NCBI GenBank assembly: GCA_937934685.1
Contig: CALGYU010000043.1
Location: 1 to 30,187 of the forward strand
Length of the DNA stretch: 30,187 nucleotides
Direction: 5' to 3'
Source: an uncultured Acholeplasma sp.
GTDB lineage: Bacteria > Bacillota_I > Bacilli_A > Acholeplasmatales > Acholeplasmataceae
Part shown: one piece after another, positions 8,751 to 16,574 of the stretch
Layout: the number at the start of each line of letters is the position of its first letter
Position numbering within the stretch: position 1 is the first letter of the stretch
Position numbers and translations under genes: made by a program
The notes under the pieces: model-generated
Told to the model about the DNA's origin: nothing
Databases searched by the model: none
What the model saw: the letters and a program-made list of their open reading frames with translations, nothing else

Positions 8751-10067
8751 ATGGAACAACCAATTAAGGTTAATGACTTAATTAATTTGAAAATAAAAAG
8801 AATGGGTATAAACGGTGAAGGTATTGCTTACCATCAAAGGTTAGCTGTTTTCATTGAAAACGGATTACCTGGAGAAGAAGTTATTGCTTTAATCACAGAG
8901 GTTCATGACAACAGAGCTTATGGAACCATCCATGAAATGATTAAAGAAAGCAAAAACAGAACAGTCCCTTTTTGTGATGTCTATATCGACTGTGGGGGTT
9001 GCCAAACCCAACACTATGATTATGATGCCATGTTGAAACAAAAAAAGGACATCATCATTAAAGCGCTAGATAGATATGTTAAAGACTATGATAAACAAAT
9101 CATTAAAGATACCATGGGTATGCAAGACCCCTTACATTACCGTAATAAAGCATCGTTACCAGTAAGAAAACTTTATGGTAAAAACAGATTTGGAATGTAT
9201 CAAAGAAATTCTAACGTTTTTATTCCAATAGATAATTGCTCTATTCAACACGAAAGTGTCAACATCATCTTAAAAACCATCATCAAACTAATGGATCAAT
9301 TTAATCAAAATGGTTTTGATCCAAAAACAAATGAAGGCTTTATAACAAATATTACGGTTAGAATTACTGAAAACCTAAGAGAAGCACAAGTCGGATTTAC
9401 AACCAACACGCAACAAAAACTAATGGATGAAATGATTTATGAACTCATAGATCATCATCCAGAAATTGTTAGTATTTATCAAGTCATTGATATAAGTCAT
9501 CAAAAACAAAAAACCACTTTAATTTATGGAAAAGAAACCATCACAGAAAACATCAACGGCCAATCCTATGAATTAGGATTTGATATGTTTTTTCAGTTAA
9601 ATACCGAACAAGCAGAAAAGTTTTACACTAAAATGCAAACTTTAATAGAAGACAGCGAATATCAAAATGTTTTAGATGGTAATAAAGGATTAAGTCCTAT
9701 TGGTATGTATTTATACCAACAAGAAAAACCAGTGTTTATTTTATCTAACAATTTAATTGAACAAGAAAAAATAAAAGACCTACAAAAGAAATATCCAACC
9801 ATACATCTTATCGACTCATATGAGCGATTAAAACTTGATTTAATGGTCTTTGATCCATCAAGGCTAGGTATACCTGAAACAGATATGAAAATGATTTTTA
9901 AAGTCAAACCTAAGAGAATCATTTATGGTTCATGTAACCCATCCACATTAGCTAAAGATTTAGAGATATTAAAATCATTATACGAAATCGTTGAAATAAC
10001 GCCATTTGATATGTTTCCATACACGAGTTTAGTAGAATCTATTACATTACTTAAGTTAAAAGGGTGA
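8751..10067 (+). CDS. RlmD/RlmCD-family 23S rRNA m5U methyltransferase, SAM site degenerate
   Basis: This is a TrmA/RlmD-superfamily protein (438 residues, normal length) that would methylate C5 of a 23S rRNA uridine. An N-terminal TRAM-like domain (1-60) precedes four cysteines (C75, C81, C84, C163) that match the 4Fe-4S ligands of E. coli RlmD in spacing. The fold marker FFQLNTEQAEKFY, the nucleophile C395 in SCNPSTLAKDL and the general base E429 are present. However, the SAM motif, usually D-x-Y/F-C-G-x-G-T, reads LDGNKGLSPIG (308-318). The next acidic position is also changed, and DPPR is DPSR (368-371). The enzyme may be inactive or altered; a second intact paralogue elsewhere is possible. 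It uses a GGTGAT ribosome site, and the regulator gene follows 5 nt downstream. Confidence 0.8.
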   Translation: MEQPIKVNDLINLKIKRMGINGEGIAYHQRLAVFIENGLPGEEVIALITEVHDNRAYGTIHEMIKESKNRTVPFCDVYIDCGGCQTQHYDYDAMLKQKKDIIIKALDRYVKDYDKQIIKDTMGMQDPLHYRNKASLPVRKLYGKNRFGMYQRNSNVFIPIDNCSIQHESVNIILKTIIKLMDQFNQNGFDPKTNEGFITNITVRITENLREAQVGFTTNTQQKLMDEMIYELIDHHPEIVSIYQVIDISHQKQKTTLIYGKETITENINGQSYELGFDMFFQLNTEQAEKFYTKMQTLIEDSEYQNVLDGNKGLSPIGMYLYQQEKPVFILSNNLIEQEKIKDLQKKYPTIHLIDSYERLKLDLMVFDPSRLGIPETDMKMIFKVKPKRIIYGSCNPSTLAKDLEILKSLYEIVEITPFDMFPYTSLVESITLLKLKG

Positions 10068-10072
10068 TAAAA

Positions 10073-10738
10073 ATGAAAGAATTTACACAGTGTATTCAAA
10101 AAGTTCCAATCTTTAAAAATTTAAATGCAACAGAAATGGATGAAGTGATGGCATTAGTTAAGCACAATGCATATAAGAAGGGTGACTTTTTATATGCACA
10201 AACAGACCAACTTAATTCATTATTTGTTATTCATAATGGAAAAGTAAAAATTACTCGCTATTCAAATGATGGTAAAGAAACAGTCATTAGAATATTAGAA
10301 AATGGCGATTTTCTTGGAGAATTGGCTTTGTTTTCTGAACAAAAAGCCAATGCTTATGCAGAAGTTTTAGAAAATTCGCAAATTTGTTCCATCAATAGTG
10401 ATCAAATTAAAAAGTTATTAGAAAAAAAACCTACCATCATGTTTAAAATGATGAATGAAATATCTAAAAGACTATCAGAAACAGAGGCAATGCTTGAGTA
10501 CAAAGTAACAGATAATGCAGAAGTTAAAGTAGCTAGATTGTTACTAGAATTAACTAATGATCACTTAATCATTTTACCTACAACCAAATACAATTTAGCC
10601 TCACAAATCGGTATCACAAGTGAAACCTTTAGCAGAAAACTAAAAGATTTATCAGAAAAAAATATTATCCAAATCATTGATAACAAAACGATTAAAATCA
10701 TTGATAAAGAAACATTGACCGAATTATTAGACAAATAA
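10073..10738 (+). CDS. Crp/Fnr-family transcriptional regulator
   Basis: This 221-residue protein has a cyclic-nucleotide-binding-type beta barrel (about 10-110), a long dimer helix (about 110-140) and a C-terminal winged helix (about 150-215, with recognition region LASQIGITSETFSRKLKDL). The phosphate-binding cassette starts with GEL (82-84), but the Arg that contacts cAMP phosphate in Crp is absent: the segment reads KANAYAEV. There are only two cysteines (7 and 105), so an Fnr-type 4Fe-4S cluster is also unlikely. The effector is unknown. A GTG at 10064 opens the frame, but AAGGGTG (10060-10066) is better read as the ribosome site for the ATG at 10073. It lies 5 nt after the RlmD-like gene and ends at a terminator. 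Confidence 0.85.
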   Translation: MKEFTQCIQKVPIFKNLNATEMDEVMALVKHNAYKKGDFLYAQTDQLNSLFVIHNGKVKITRYSNDGKETVIRILENGDFLGELALFSEQKANAYAEVLENSQICSINSDQIKKLLEKKPTIMFKMMNEISKRLSETEAMLEYKVTDNAEVKVARLLLELTNDHLIILPTTKYNLASQIGITSETFSRKLKDLSEKNIIQIIDNKTIKIIDKETLTELLDK

Positions 10739-10760
10739 AGCTGAATATCAGCTTTTTTTT
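10738..10760 (+). terminator. Terminator after the Crp/Fnr-type regulator
   Basis: AAGCTGA (10738-10744) and TCAGCTT (10748-10754) form a 7-bp stem with a 3-nt loop and run into eight T residues. The metal-sensor promoter begins immediately after. Confidence 0.85.
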
Positions 10761-10761
10761 A

Positions 10762-10790
10762 TTGACAATTAGATAGTAATCGCTTATAAT
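10762..10790 (+). promoter_or_regulatory. Consensus promoter of the metal-sensor/exporter operon
   Basis: TTGACA (10762-10767), a 17-bp spacer and TATAAT (10785-10790) match the sigma-70/SigA consensus at every position. This is the strongest promoter in the window and would need a repressor; the operator overlaps its -10 and start region. Confidence 0.88.
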
Positions 10791-10816
10791 ATGAACATAT
10801 GAACAACCATTCATAT
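10789..10816 (+). promoter_or_regulatory. Probable ArsR/SmtB-family operator
   Basis: ATATGAACA occurs twice in direct repeat (10789-10797 and 10797-10805). The second copy starts a perfect inverted repeat, ATATGAA (10797-10803) and TTCATAT (10810-10816), with a 6-bp centre. This matches the ATATGAACA..TTCATAT type of site bound by SmtB/CzrA/CadC-like zinc sensors. It covers the -10 edge and transcription start, where bound repressor would block RNA polymerase until metal releases it. Confidence 0.75.
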
Positions 10817-10831
10817 AAGGGAGTGACACAA

Positions 10832-11131
10832 ATGGAAGTAAAACTATCAATTAGTCAGGAAACTAAACAAAAGGTGAGTAATCTGTTTAAAACCTTATCA
10901 GATCCCACAAGAATATCGATCATTTATGCCTTAACTGAAAAAGCATTAACGGTCACAGAGCTATCACAAAAACTCAATATGACACATAGTGCAATATCAC
11001 ATCAACTCAGAGTCTTAAGGGATACTTATCTTGTAAAAAACACCAAAGTGGGTAAAGAAGTTTATTATGAACTAGCGGATAACCATGTTCACACCATTTT
11101 TAATCAAGCCATCGAGCACGTAGAGGAGTAA
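10832..11131 (+). CDS. ArsR/SmtB-family metal-responsive repressor (Zn/Co type)
   Basis: This 99-residue winged-helix repressor has the ArsR core SDPTRISIIYAL and a recognition helix in THSAISHQLRVLRD. The C-terminal helix carries D83, H85, H96 and E99, whose spacing (2, 11, 3) is exactly that of the alpha-5 zinc site of SmtB (D104, H106, H117, E120). No alpha-3 cysteine motif (ELCVC-like) is present, so it resembles CzrA/NmtR-type Zn/Co/Ni sensors rather than the Cd/Pb sensor CadC. The frame opens at 10799, but that ATG lies within the operator; the ribosome site AAGGGAG (10817-10823) points to the ATG at 10832. The exporter gene starts 4 nt after the stop, so the pair is an autoregulated operon. 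Confidence 0.92.
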   Translation: MEVKLSISQETKQKVSNLFKTLSDPTRISIIYALTEKALTVTELSQKLNMTHSAISHQLRVLRDTYLVKNTKVGKEVYYELADNHVHTIFNQAIEHVEE

Positions 11132-11135
11132 AAAC

Positions 11136-13058
11136 ATGACAAAAGAAAAAAAACATTGTAACCACGATCATCATCACGACCACTCACATAACCATGCTTT
11201 AATCATTAGTTTGTATTTGGGGGGACTAGTTTTATTTATCATTGGATTTTTTGTAAAAAATGATACAGCAAAACTTGTTTTAAACATTCTAGCGATTTTA
11301 TCATCTGGATATGACGTTATTATAGAGGGGATATCAGACACCATTAAAACAAGCATTACAAGGAAAAGATTTCATCCTAACGTTCATATACTTATGATTT
11401 TAGCAGCTATTGGAGCTTTAATTATTGGAGAGTATAGTGAAGCAACACTCTTAATCCTTATCTTTGCAGGTTCACACATCTTAGAAGACTATACAGTTTC
11501 AAAAAGTAAAAAAGAAATTACTAATTTAATCAACTTAAATCCAAAAGAAGCAAGATTAATTAATGAAGACAATACCATTACTATCGTAGCGGTTGAAGAC
11601 TTAAAAATTGGTGATAGACTACAGGTTTTAAACGGGAATCAAGTCCCAACCGATGGTCAAATCATTGATGGATTTGCAACAATTGATGAATCATCGATAA
11701 CTGGTGAAAGTATCCCAGTTGAAAAGAAAGAAAATGACATCGTGTTTGGTAGTACCATTAACGGAAATACCAGTTTCACCATGGTAGTAACTAAAAACAG
11801 TGAAGACACGGTGATTGCTAAAATCATTGAAATGGTCAGTGAAACGCAAACCAATATTTCAAAAACTGCAGCATTAATCAAACGTATTGAGCCCATCTAT
11901 GTAACCATTGTCTTACTTATTGCACCAATCTTTTACTTATTAGGACTATTTGCCTTTAAATGGGGTCATGACGATAGTTTTTATAGAACCATGGTCTTAC
12001 TGATCGGAGCATCACCATGTGCTTTAGCCGCATCAGACATACCTGCCACTTTATCAGCCATTTCTAATTTAGCTAAAAGAGGAGTTTTATTTAAAGGTGG
12101 ATCATATTTATCTAATTTAGCAGATGTTAAAGTAGTCGCATTTGATAAAACAGGAACTTTAACAACCGGAAAACCTGTTGTTACAAACACATATTTCAAA
12201 CCAAGCATTTCTGAAATAGATACTAAAAAATATATTAAAATCATTAAGTCAATGGAAAGCCAATCTAATCATCCATTGGCAGAGGCAATCACAAAGTTTT
12301 TTAAACAAGAAGAAATCATAGAAGATTTAATGGTAGAAAACATTATTGGTGTCGGGTTATCAGTAAATTATCAAAATAAAACATATAAAATAGGAAAACC
12401 TACCTCATTTTTAAATCTATCCAAAGATTTTTTAGAAATCATTCATATTTATGAAAGTGAAGGAAAAACAGTTGTTGTCTTTAGTGAAGATAAAAACATC
12501 ATTGGTTTAATCGCAATTGCCGATATGGAAAAAGAAAATGCTAAAGAAACCATCCAATATTTAAAAGATCAAAAAATTCACACAGTCATGTTAACAGGTG
12601 ATTCAGTGAAAACTGGAACAGCTATTGCAAACAGATTAGGAGTTGATGAGGTAAAAGCAAACATTTTACCTCAAGACAAAGCTGATTACATTAAAGAATT
12701 AAAAGAAGAACATGGAATGATTGCCATGGTGGGTGATGGCGTTAATGACGCTCCAGCTTTAGCCACAGCCGATATAGGATTTGCTATGGGAGATGGAACA
12801 GATATCGCTATAGATGTTGCAGACGCCGTCTTAATGAAAAACGACTTAGAAAAATTTGCATACACCCACAAAATATCAAAATCATTAAAAAACATAGTCA
12901 TACAAAATTTAATTATTTCTATGGCAGTAGTACTATTCTTAATTACTTCAAACGTTTTTAGATTAAACTTTTTAAGCTTACCAATGGCGGTAGTTTTCCA
13001 TGAAGGTAGTACAGTATTAGTAATTCTAAATGGTATTAGAATGCTATTTAAGAAGTAA
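11136..13058 (+). CDS. P1B-4-type heavy-metal-exporting ATPase
   Basis: This 640-residue P-type ATPase pumps divalent metal out of the cell. It has a His-rich cytosolic N-terminus (residues 7-20) with no CXXC metal-binding domain, the actuator loop TGES (189-192), the phosphorylated D337 in DKTGTLT, an HP motif (SNHPLAEA) and GDGVND. The membrane metal site is SPC (293-295) rather than CPC, and the last helix has HEGST (622-626). SPC plus HEGxT is the signature of the P1B-4 group (CoaT, CtpD, PfeT), which exports Co2+, Zn2+ or Fe2+. I therefore avoid the name cadA/zntA. The ribosome site GAGGAG lies in the repressor's last codons. Control by the SmtB-like repressor makes Zn2+ or Co2+ the likely substrate. 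Confidence 0.93.
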   Translation: MTKEKKHCNHDHHHDHSHNHALIISLYLGGLVLFIIGFFVKNDTAKLVLNILAILSSGYDVIIEGISDTIKTSITRKRFHPNVHILMILAAIGALIIGEYSEATLLILIFAGSHILEDYTVSKSKKEITNLINLNPKEARLINEDNTITIVAVEDLKIGDRLQVLNGNQVPTDGQIIDGFATIDESSITGESIPVEKKENDIVFGSTINGNTSFTMVVTKNSEDTVIAKIIEMVSETQTNISKTAALIKRIEPIYVTIVLLIAPIFYLLGLFAFKWGHDDSFYRTMVLLIGASPCALAASDIPATLSAISNLAKRGVLFKGGSYLSNLADVKVVAFDKTGTLTTGKPVVTNTYFKPSISEIDTKKYIKIIKSMESQSNHPLAEAITKFFKQEEIIEDLMVENIIGVGLSVNYQNKTYKIGKPTSFLNLSKDFLEIIHIYESEGKTVVVFSEDKNIIGLIAIADMEKENAKETIQYLKDQKIHTVMLTGDSVKTGTAIANRLGVDEVKANILPQDKADYIKELKEEHGMIAMVGDGVNDAPALATADIGFAMGDGTDIAIDVADAVLMKNDLEKFAYTHKISKSLKNIVIQNLIISMAVVLFLITSNVFRLNFLSLPMAVVFHEGSTVLVILNGIRMLFKK

Positions 13059-13082
13059 AAGACACACCAGATATAAAAGAAA

Positions 13083-13111
13083 ATAAAAGTCGCAATACAT
13101 GCGACTTTTAT
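13083..13111. terminator. Bidirectional terminator between the metal ATPase and rluF
   Basis: ATAAAAGTCGCA (13083-13094) and TGCGACTTTTAT (13100-13111) form a 12-bp stem with a 5-nt loop. The A/T-rich ends give a T tract in both directions. Its last base is the last base of the rluF stop codon. Confidence 0.88.
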
Positions 13112-13893
13112 CATTTTAATAAACTCTTATTTAACTCTTTTAACTCACTAGAAGATAAATATCTCCAGTAACCATCTTTTAAATCATCTAACTTTATATT
13201 CATCACTCTAATACGTTTTAAGTCTTTAACTTGATACCCTAAGGCTTGTGACATACGTCTAATCTGTCTATTTAACCCCTGATTAATTATCAGTCTAAAA
13301 GTGTAGTCATCTAACTTAGAAGTCTTAGCAGGCAAAGTCCTTTGATTTCTATGAGCTACTGGATTATAAATCACAACACCCTTCTCCATTTGTTCTAAGA
13401 AAAGAGGCGTAATCTTTTTATCCACCGTAACCAAATATTCTTTGTCATGATCATTTTCAGACCTAAGAATTTTATTAACAATATCACCATCATTAGTCAG
13501 TAAAATTAAACCACTAGAATCTTTATCTAAACGACCAACAGGGAAAATCATTTCTGGATAATTCATAAAACTAACGATGTTACCTTTTTTATTTATATCC
13601 GTAATACACTCAATACCAACAGGCTTGTTTAAAGCAATATAAACCCTATGATTCAAAGGTTTAATTAAGTCTCCATTAACCTTAACCACATCATCCATAT
13701 AAACTTGCATACCTGTTTGTGCCACTACACCGTTTACAGTAACCACACCACTTTGCACCAAGCGATCTGATTCGCGACGCGAAGCATAACCGGCATCAGA
13801 TATAAATTTATTAATTCTATAAGATTCCTTTTGATCGTGATTAATTAAATCACCCTCATTTTTTTTAAAAGAATCATCAAATTTTGCATACAT
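13111..13893 (-). CDS. rluF: 23S rRNA pseudouridine synthase, RluF type
   Basis: This is an RsuA/RluB-family pseudouridine synthase that isomerises uridine in 23S rRNA; RluF acts at U2604 in E. coli. An N-terminal S4 RNA-binding domain (INKFISDAGYASRRESDRLVQ onward) is followed by the catalytic motif GRLDKDSSGLILLTNDGD, whose first Asp is the nucleophile, and by the RluF-like block LRSENDHDKEYLV and INQGLNRQIRRM. ATGs on the minus strand occur at 13911, 13905 and 13893; only the last has a ribosome site at the right distance (GGTGAT, 4 nt), so I start there, giving 260 residues. The choice of RluF over RluB rests on NDHDKEYLV and the Gln-Gly-Leu-Asn-Arg context. It converges on the metal ATPase through a shared terminator. 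Confidence 0.88.
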   Translation of the reverse strand: MYAKFDDSFKKNEGDLINHDQKESYRINKFISDAGYASRRESDRLVQSGVVTVNGVVAQTGMQVYMDDVVKVNGDLIKPLNHRVYIALNKPVGIECITDINKKGNIVSFMNYPEMIFPVGRLDKDSSGLILLTNDGDIVNKILRSENDHDKEYLVTVDKKITPLFLEQMEKGVVIYNPVAHRNQRTLPAKTSKLDDYTFRLIINQGLNRQIRRMSQALGYQVKDLKRIRVMNIKLDDLKDGYWRYLSSSELKELNKSLLK

Positions 13894-13951
13894 ATTTATC
13901 ACCATATACATTTTACATTAAAAAGATAAAAAAGGTAAAAGGTTTTAAAAG

Positions 13952-13957
13952 ATTATA
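13952..13957 (-). promoter_or_regulatory. Candidate -10 element for rluF
   Basis: TATAAT on the minus strand, about 59 bp before the chosen start. The -35 region is weak, so this is only a candidate. Confidence 0.35.
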
Positions 13958-13968
13958 TAAACAGATTG

Positions 13969-13977
13969 TGCTAAAAT
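13969..13977 (+). promoter_or_regulatory. Extended -10 promoter for the hydrolase-mscS unit
   Basis: TGCTAAAAT is an extended -10 located 31 bp before the ATG at 14009; there is no clear -35. It lies in the same spacer as the rluF promoter, so the two units are divergent. Confidence 0.5.
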
Positions 13978-14008
13978 AGTAGTAATCACATATTATTGGA
14001 GGTTACAT

Positions 14009-15040
14009 ATGATAAAATTTTTTAAAATCATCCTCAGTTTGTTACTATCATTAGTAGTTATTATTTTCATTGGCATCATTTTTGCATACGTTTCAGTTTG
14101 GCCAAGCGTATGGGCAACCAGGTGGGCTTTTAGTTTAACCAGTTATGAAAGAGATGAAAATTATTTATCTATTGAAAACAATATTGCCATCTCCGAAGAA
14201 TATAAATACGAATCTAATCATGGGAAAAACACATTTAACATCATTTATCCAAAAGAAACCAATCAGGCCTTAAAAACCATTATTTGGGTACATGGAGGTG
14301 CGTTTATCGCAGGAGATAAAAAAGATGTTCAAGAGTATATGGTTGTTTTAGCTAATCAAGGCTATGCGATAGTCAATATGAATTATCAAATAGGGCCAAA
14401 AGCCAAATATCCTACCCCTTTGATACAAATTAATGAGTTATATCAACATTTAGAAAACAATATTCAAAAATATCCAATGATTGATACCAAAAACATTGTT
14501 TTAGCAGGAGATTCAGCCGGAGCGCATATCATTGCACAATACACGCTTATTCAAACCAATCCCGAGTATGCAGATTTAGTTAAGATTACTCCAATGATTA
14601 ATCCTTCCTACATTGATTCAGTTATTTTATTTTGTGGGCCATATGATTTTCAAACGTTAAGTCATATGTTTAAAACCACTAAAACACCAACCTCTATTTT
14701 AAATAATATCGTTTCTTTTCTAGCTAAAAGAATAGGAACAGCTTATTTGGGAGATAAAAACTGGCAAACCAGTAATAAGTGGGGTGAACTAACCATTAAA
14801 GATTATTTAACAGAAGCATTTCCAAAAACATTTTTAACCGATGGAAAAAAATATTCATTTGAGCAACAAGGAAAAGACCTTGTAAGCAAAATGAGAGAAA
14901 AAGGGATAGAAGTGACAGATATTTTTTATGAAGCAGAACTAACACATGAATATCAGTTTAACTTAGGAACTATCCATGAAGACGGAAACAATTATGCTCA
15001 AATGACTTTTGAGCAATTAAAAATATTTTTAAAAGATTAA
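14009..15040 (+). CDS. Membrane-anchored alpha/beta hydrolase (esterase, HSL-like)
   Basis: This 343-residue protein has one N-terminal membrane segment (about residues 5-29), so the catalytic domain is probably anchored and exposed outside the cell. The serine-hydrolase machinery is visible: oxyanion motif HGGAF (95-99), nucleophile elbow GDSAG with S169, and a likely catalytic histidine H313 in LTHEYQF; the acid is probably the Asp near 280 (FLTDG). HGGAF plus GDSAG is typical of the hormone-sensitive-lipase or acetyl-esterase group. The natural ester substrate is unknown; membrane or host lipid is a reasonable guess. It has the ribosome site TGGAGG and precedes mscS by 13 nt, as one transcript. 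Confidence 0.85.
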   Translation: MIKFFKIILSLLLSLVVIIFIGIIFAYVSVWPSVWATRWAFSLTSYERDENYLSIENNIAISEEYKYESNHGKNTFNIIYPKETNQALKTIIWVHGGAFIAGDKKDVQEYMVVLANQGYAIVNMNYQIGPKAKYPTPLIQINELYQHLENNIQKYPMIDTKNIVLAGDSAGAHIIAQYTLIQTNPEYADLVKITPMINPSYIDSVILFCGPYDFQTLSHMFKTTKTPTSILNNIVSFLAKRIGTAYLGDKNWQTSNKWGELTIKDYLTEAFPKTFLTDGKKYSFEQQGKDLVSKMREKGIEVTDIFYEAELTHEYQFNLGTIHEDGNNYAQMTFEQLKIFLKD

Positions 15041-15053
15041 GGAGAGTAGAACA

Positions 15054-15908
15054 ATGAGTTTATCAGGACAACTAAGAGAATATTTAAGAGAACTATTTTT
15101 GCATTTACTAAATGATAACACAGGTCTATCCAATTTATTTACATCACTCATCATGATTGTATTTTGGCTATTCCTAGCAAAAATAGCTATGATATTTGTT
15201 AAAATATTTTCTAAAAAATTCAAAAAATTAGAAGAAAATGAAACCAAACAAGCAATGACGGTAAGAAGATTAATTAATAATCTATTTAGAGCGTTATTTA
15301 TTGTATGGATAGCAATTATGATTTTAGGAGAAATAGGTATTGATATTATGCCTCTTATAGCAGGAGCTGGAATTGCTGCGTTTGCTATTGGATTTGGAGC
15401 CCAGGAATTAATTAAAGACGTTATTAACGGATTTTTCTTAATCATAGAAAAAACCTTTAGCATAGATGATCAAGTAGAAATTAACGGTCATAAAGGCGTT
15501 ATTACAGACATAGGACTTAGAAGAACTAAAATAATTAACTGGCGTGAAGAAGTGATAACAATTAATAACGGTGATATTAAAACTGTCATTAACTTTAGCA
15601 TTAACCCATCATTAGCAGTTGTAGAATTTAAAGTATCCCCAACCTTTGATATCACTGTATTTGAACAAGAAGAATTTACTCAATTTCTTAAAGACTTTGC
15701 AGAAAGTCAACCAGAGGTTATCGATTTACCAAGCAACACAGTCATTACCTCATTAATGGATGATGCAATCACCTATAGAATTACTATCAAAACTAATAAT
15801 CGTAAACATGTAGGAGTGGAAAGAGAGTTAAGAAAAGAACTCATTCGATATTTAGATCAAAAGGGATTATCAATCGATATACCATATGTTATTGAAAATA
15901 TCTCCTAG
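15054..15908 (+). CDS. MscS-family mechanosensitive ion channel
   Basis: This is a 284-residue small-conductance mechanosensitive channel, which opens under membrane tension to release solutes on hypo-osmotic shock. It has two or three hydrophobic segments in the first 125 residues. The pore-lining helix is the Gly/Ala-rich stretch IAGAGIAAFAIGFGAQELIKDVINGF (about 101-126), which is diagnostic of MscS. The beta domain with FSIDDQVEINGHKGVITDIGLRRTKI and an alpha-beta C-terminal vestibule follow. It has the ribosome site AAGGAG. In a wall-less cell, osmotic protection would matter, but this is inference. No clear terminator follows; the next gene has its own promoter. Confidence 0.93.
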   Translation: MSLSGQLREYLRELFLHLLNDNTGLSNLFTSLIMIVFWLFLAKIAMIFVKIFSKKFKKLEENETKQAMTVRRLINNLFRALFIVWIAIMILGEIGIDIMPLIAGAGIAAFAIGFGAQELIKDVINGFFLIIEKTFSIDDQVEINGHKGVITDIGLRRTKIINWREEVITINNGDIKTVINFSINPSLAVVEFKVSPTFDITVFEQEEFTQFLKDFAESQPEVIDLPSNTVITSLMDDAITYRITIKTNNRKHVGVERELRKELIRYLDQKGLSIDIPYVIENIS

Positions 15909-15921
15909 TAAAGCGAATTAA

Positions 15922-15949
15922 TTGCTAAAACTAAAAAACTTGTTAAAAT
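15922..15949 (+). promoter_or_regulatory. Promoter of the NAD(P)H oxidoreductase gene
   Basis: TTGCTA (15922-15927), a 16-bp spacer and TAAAAT (15944-15949), with TG at 15941-15942 making an extended -10. The ribosome site AAAGGAG lies at 15968-15974. Confidence 0.5.
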
Positions 15950-15984
15950 TAAAAGTGTGAAAAATATAAAGGAGATAATATAAA

Positions 15985-16551
15985 TTGAAAACATTAATTA
16001 TTTATGCACATCCATGGGATGGAAGCTTTAATCATCATGTATTGGAAACAACAACAACATTATTAAAAAACAGAGGCGATCAAGTAGATGTAATTGATTT
16101 AAATAAAGATCAATTCAACCCAGTAATGACCACTGAGGATTTAAAAGTATTCGCATCAGGACAATATGCAGACCCAATGGCTGAAGGATATGTTCAAAGA
16201 TTAAAAGAAGCCGATAATCTAGTTATGATCTTCCCTATTTGGTGGTATGGTGAACCAGCAATCTTAAAAGGATTTTATGATAAAGTCTTTTTAAAAGGTC
16301 ATGTTTATGGAGAAGTAGAGCATAAACTAGAAGGATTACTAAAAATCAATAAAGCAACCATATTAACTACTGCAAATATCGATAAAACTATTTTTTCTTA
16401 CTTAGGAGATCCAATCCAAAATGTTTTAGCAAAAGGTATTTTAAGAACGGTAGGAATTAACAACGTAACATGGATTCATTGCCCAACTGTTCACGTTCCT
16501 GAAACAAGAGAAACATTCTTAGCAGAAATTAACACTCAATTTTCTAAATAA
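15985..16551 (+). CDS. Flavodoxin-fold NAD(P)H-dependent oxidoreductase (quinone reductase-like)
   Basis: This 188-residue soluble flavoprotein belongs to the MdaB/KefF/YwrO-like NAD(P)H:quinone reductase family (Flavodoxin_2). It begins with the FMN/FAD phosphate-binding pattern LIIYAHPWDGSFNHHVLE and has FPIWWYGEPAILKGFYDKVF, which forms the isoalloxazine-binding region. It probably performs two-electron reduction of quinones or similar electrophiles, limiting oxidative stress. The start codon is TTG, chosen because the frame begins with the family-typical MKTLIIYAHP, the ribosome site GGAG (15971-15974) is 10 nt upstream, and no ATG precedes the P-loop. It is transcribed alone between its promoter and a terminator. 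Confidence 0.9.
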   Translation: MKTLIIYAHPWDGSFNHHVLETTTTLLKNRGDQVDVIDLNKDQFNPVMTTEDLKVFASGQYADPMAEGYVQRLKEADNLVMIFPIWWYGEPAILKGFYDKVFLKGHVYGEVEHKLEGLLKINKATILTTANIDKTIFSYLGDPIQNVLAKGILRTVGINNVTWIHCPTVHVPETRETFLAEINTQFSK

Positions 16552-16574
16552 TAAATTTTTAAATAATGACTCAC

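Noticed and set aside
10799..10831. Longer start of the metal sensor at 10799
   Set aside because: This ATG is inside the operator inverted repeat and about at the transcription start; AAGGGAG points to 10832.
11136..13058. Calling the ATPase CadA/ZntA
   Set aside because: The CPC motif and CXXC N-terminal domains of that group are absent; SPC and HEGST place it in P1B-4.
12686..13114. Long minus-strand open frame (142 codons) opposite the metal ATPase
   Set aside because: It lies almost wholly within the conserved ATPase coding region, has no ribosome site and no recognisable protein; it is a shadow frame. The same applies to the frame at 15029-15463 opposite mscS and at 29606-30001 opposite eno.
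15909..15935. Possible terminator after mscS (AGCGAATTAATTGCT)
   Set aside because: The near-palindrome has a bulge, a weak A/T stem and no T tract.
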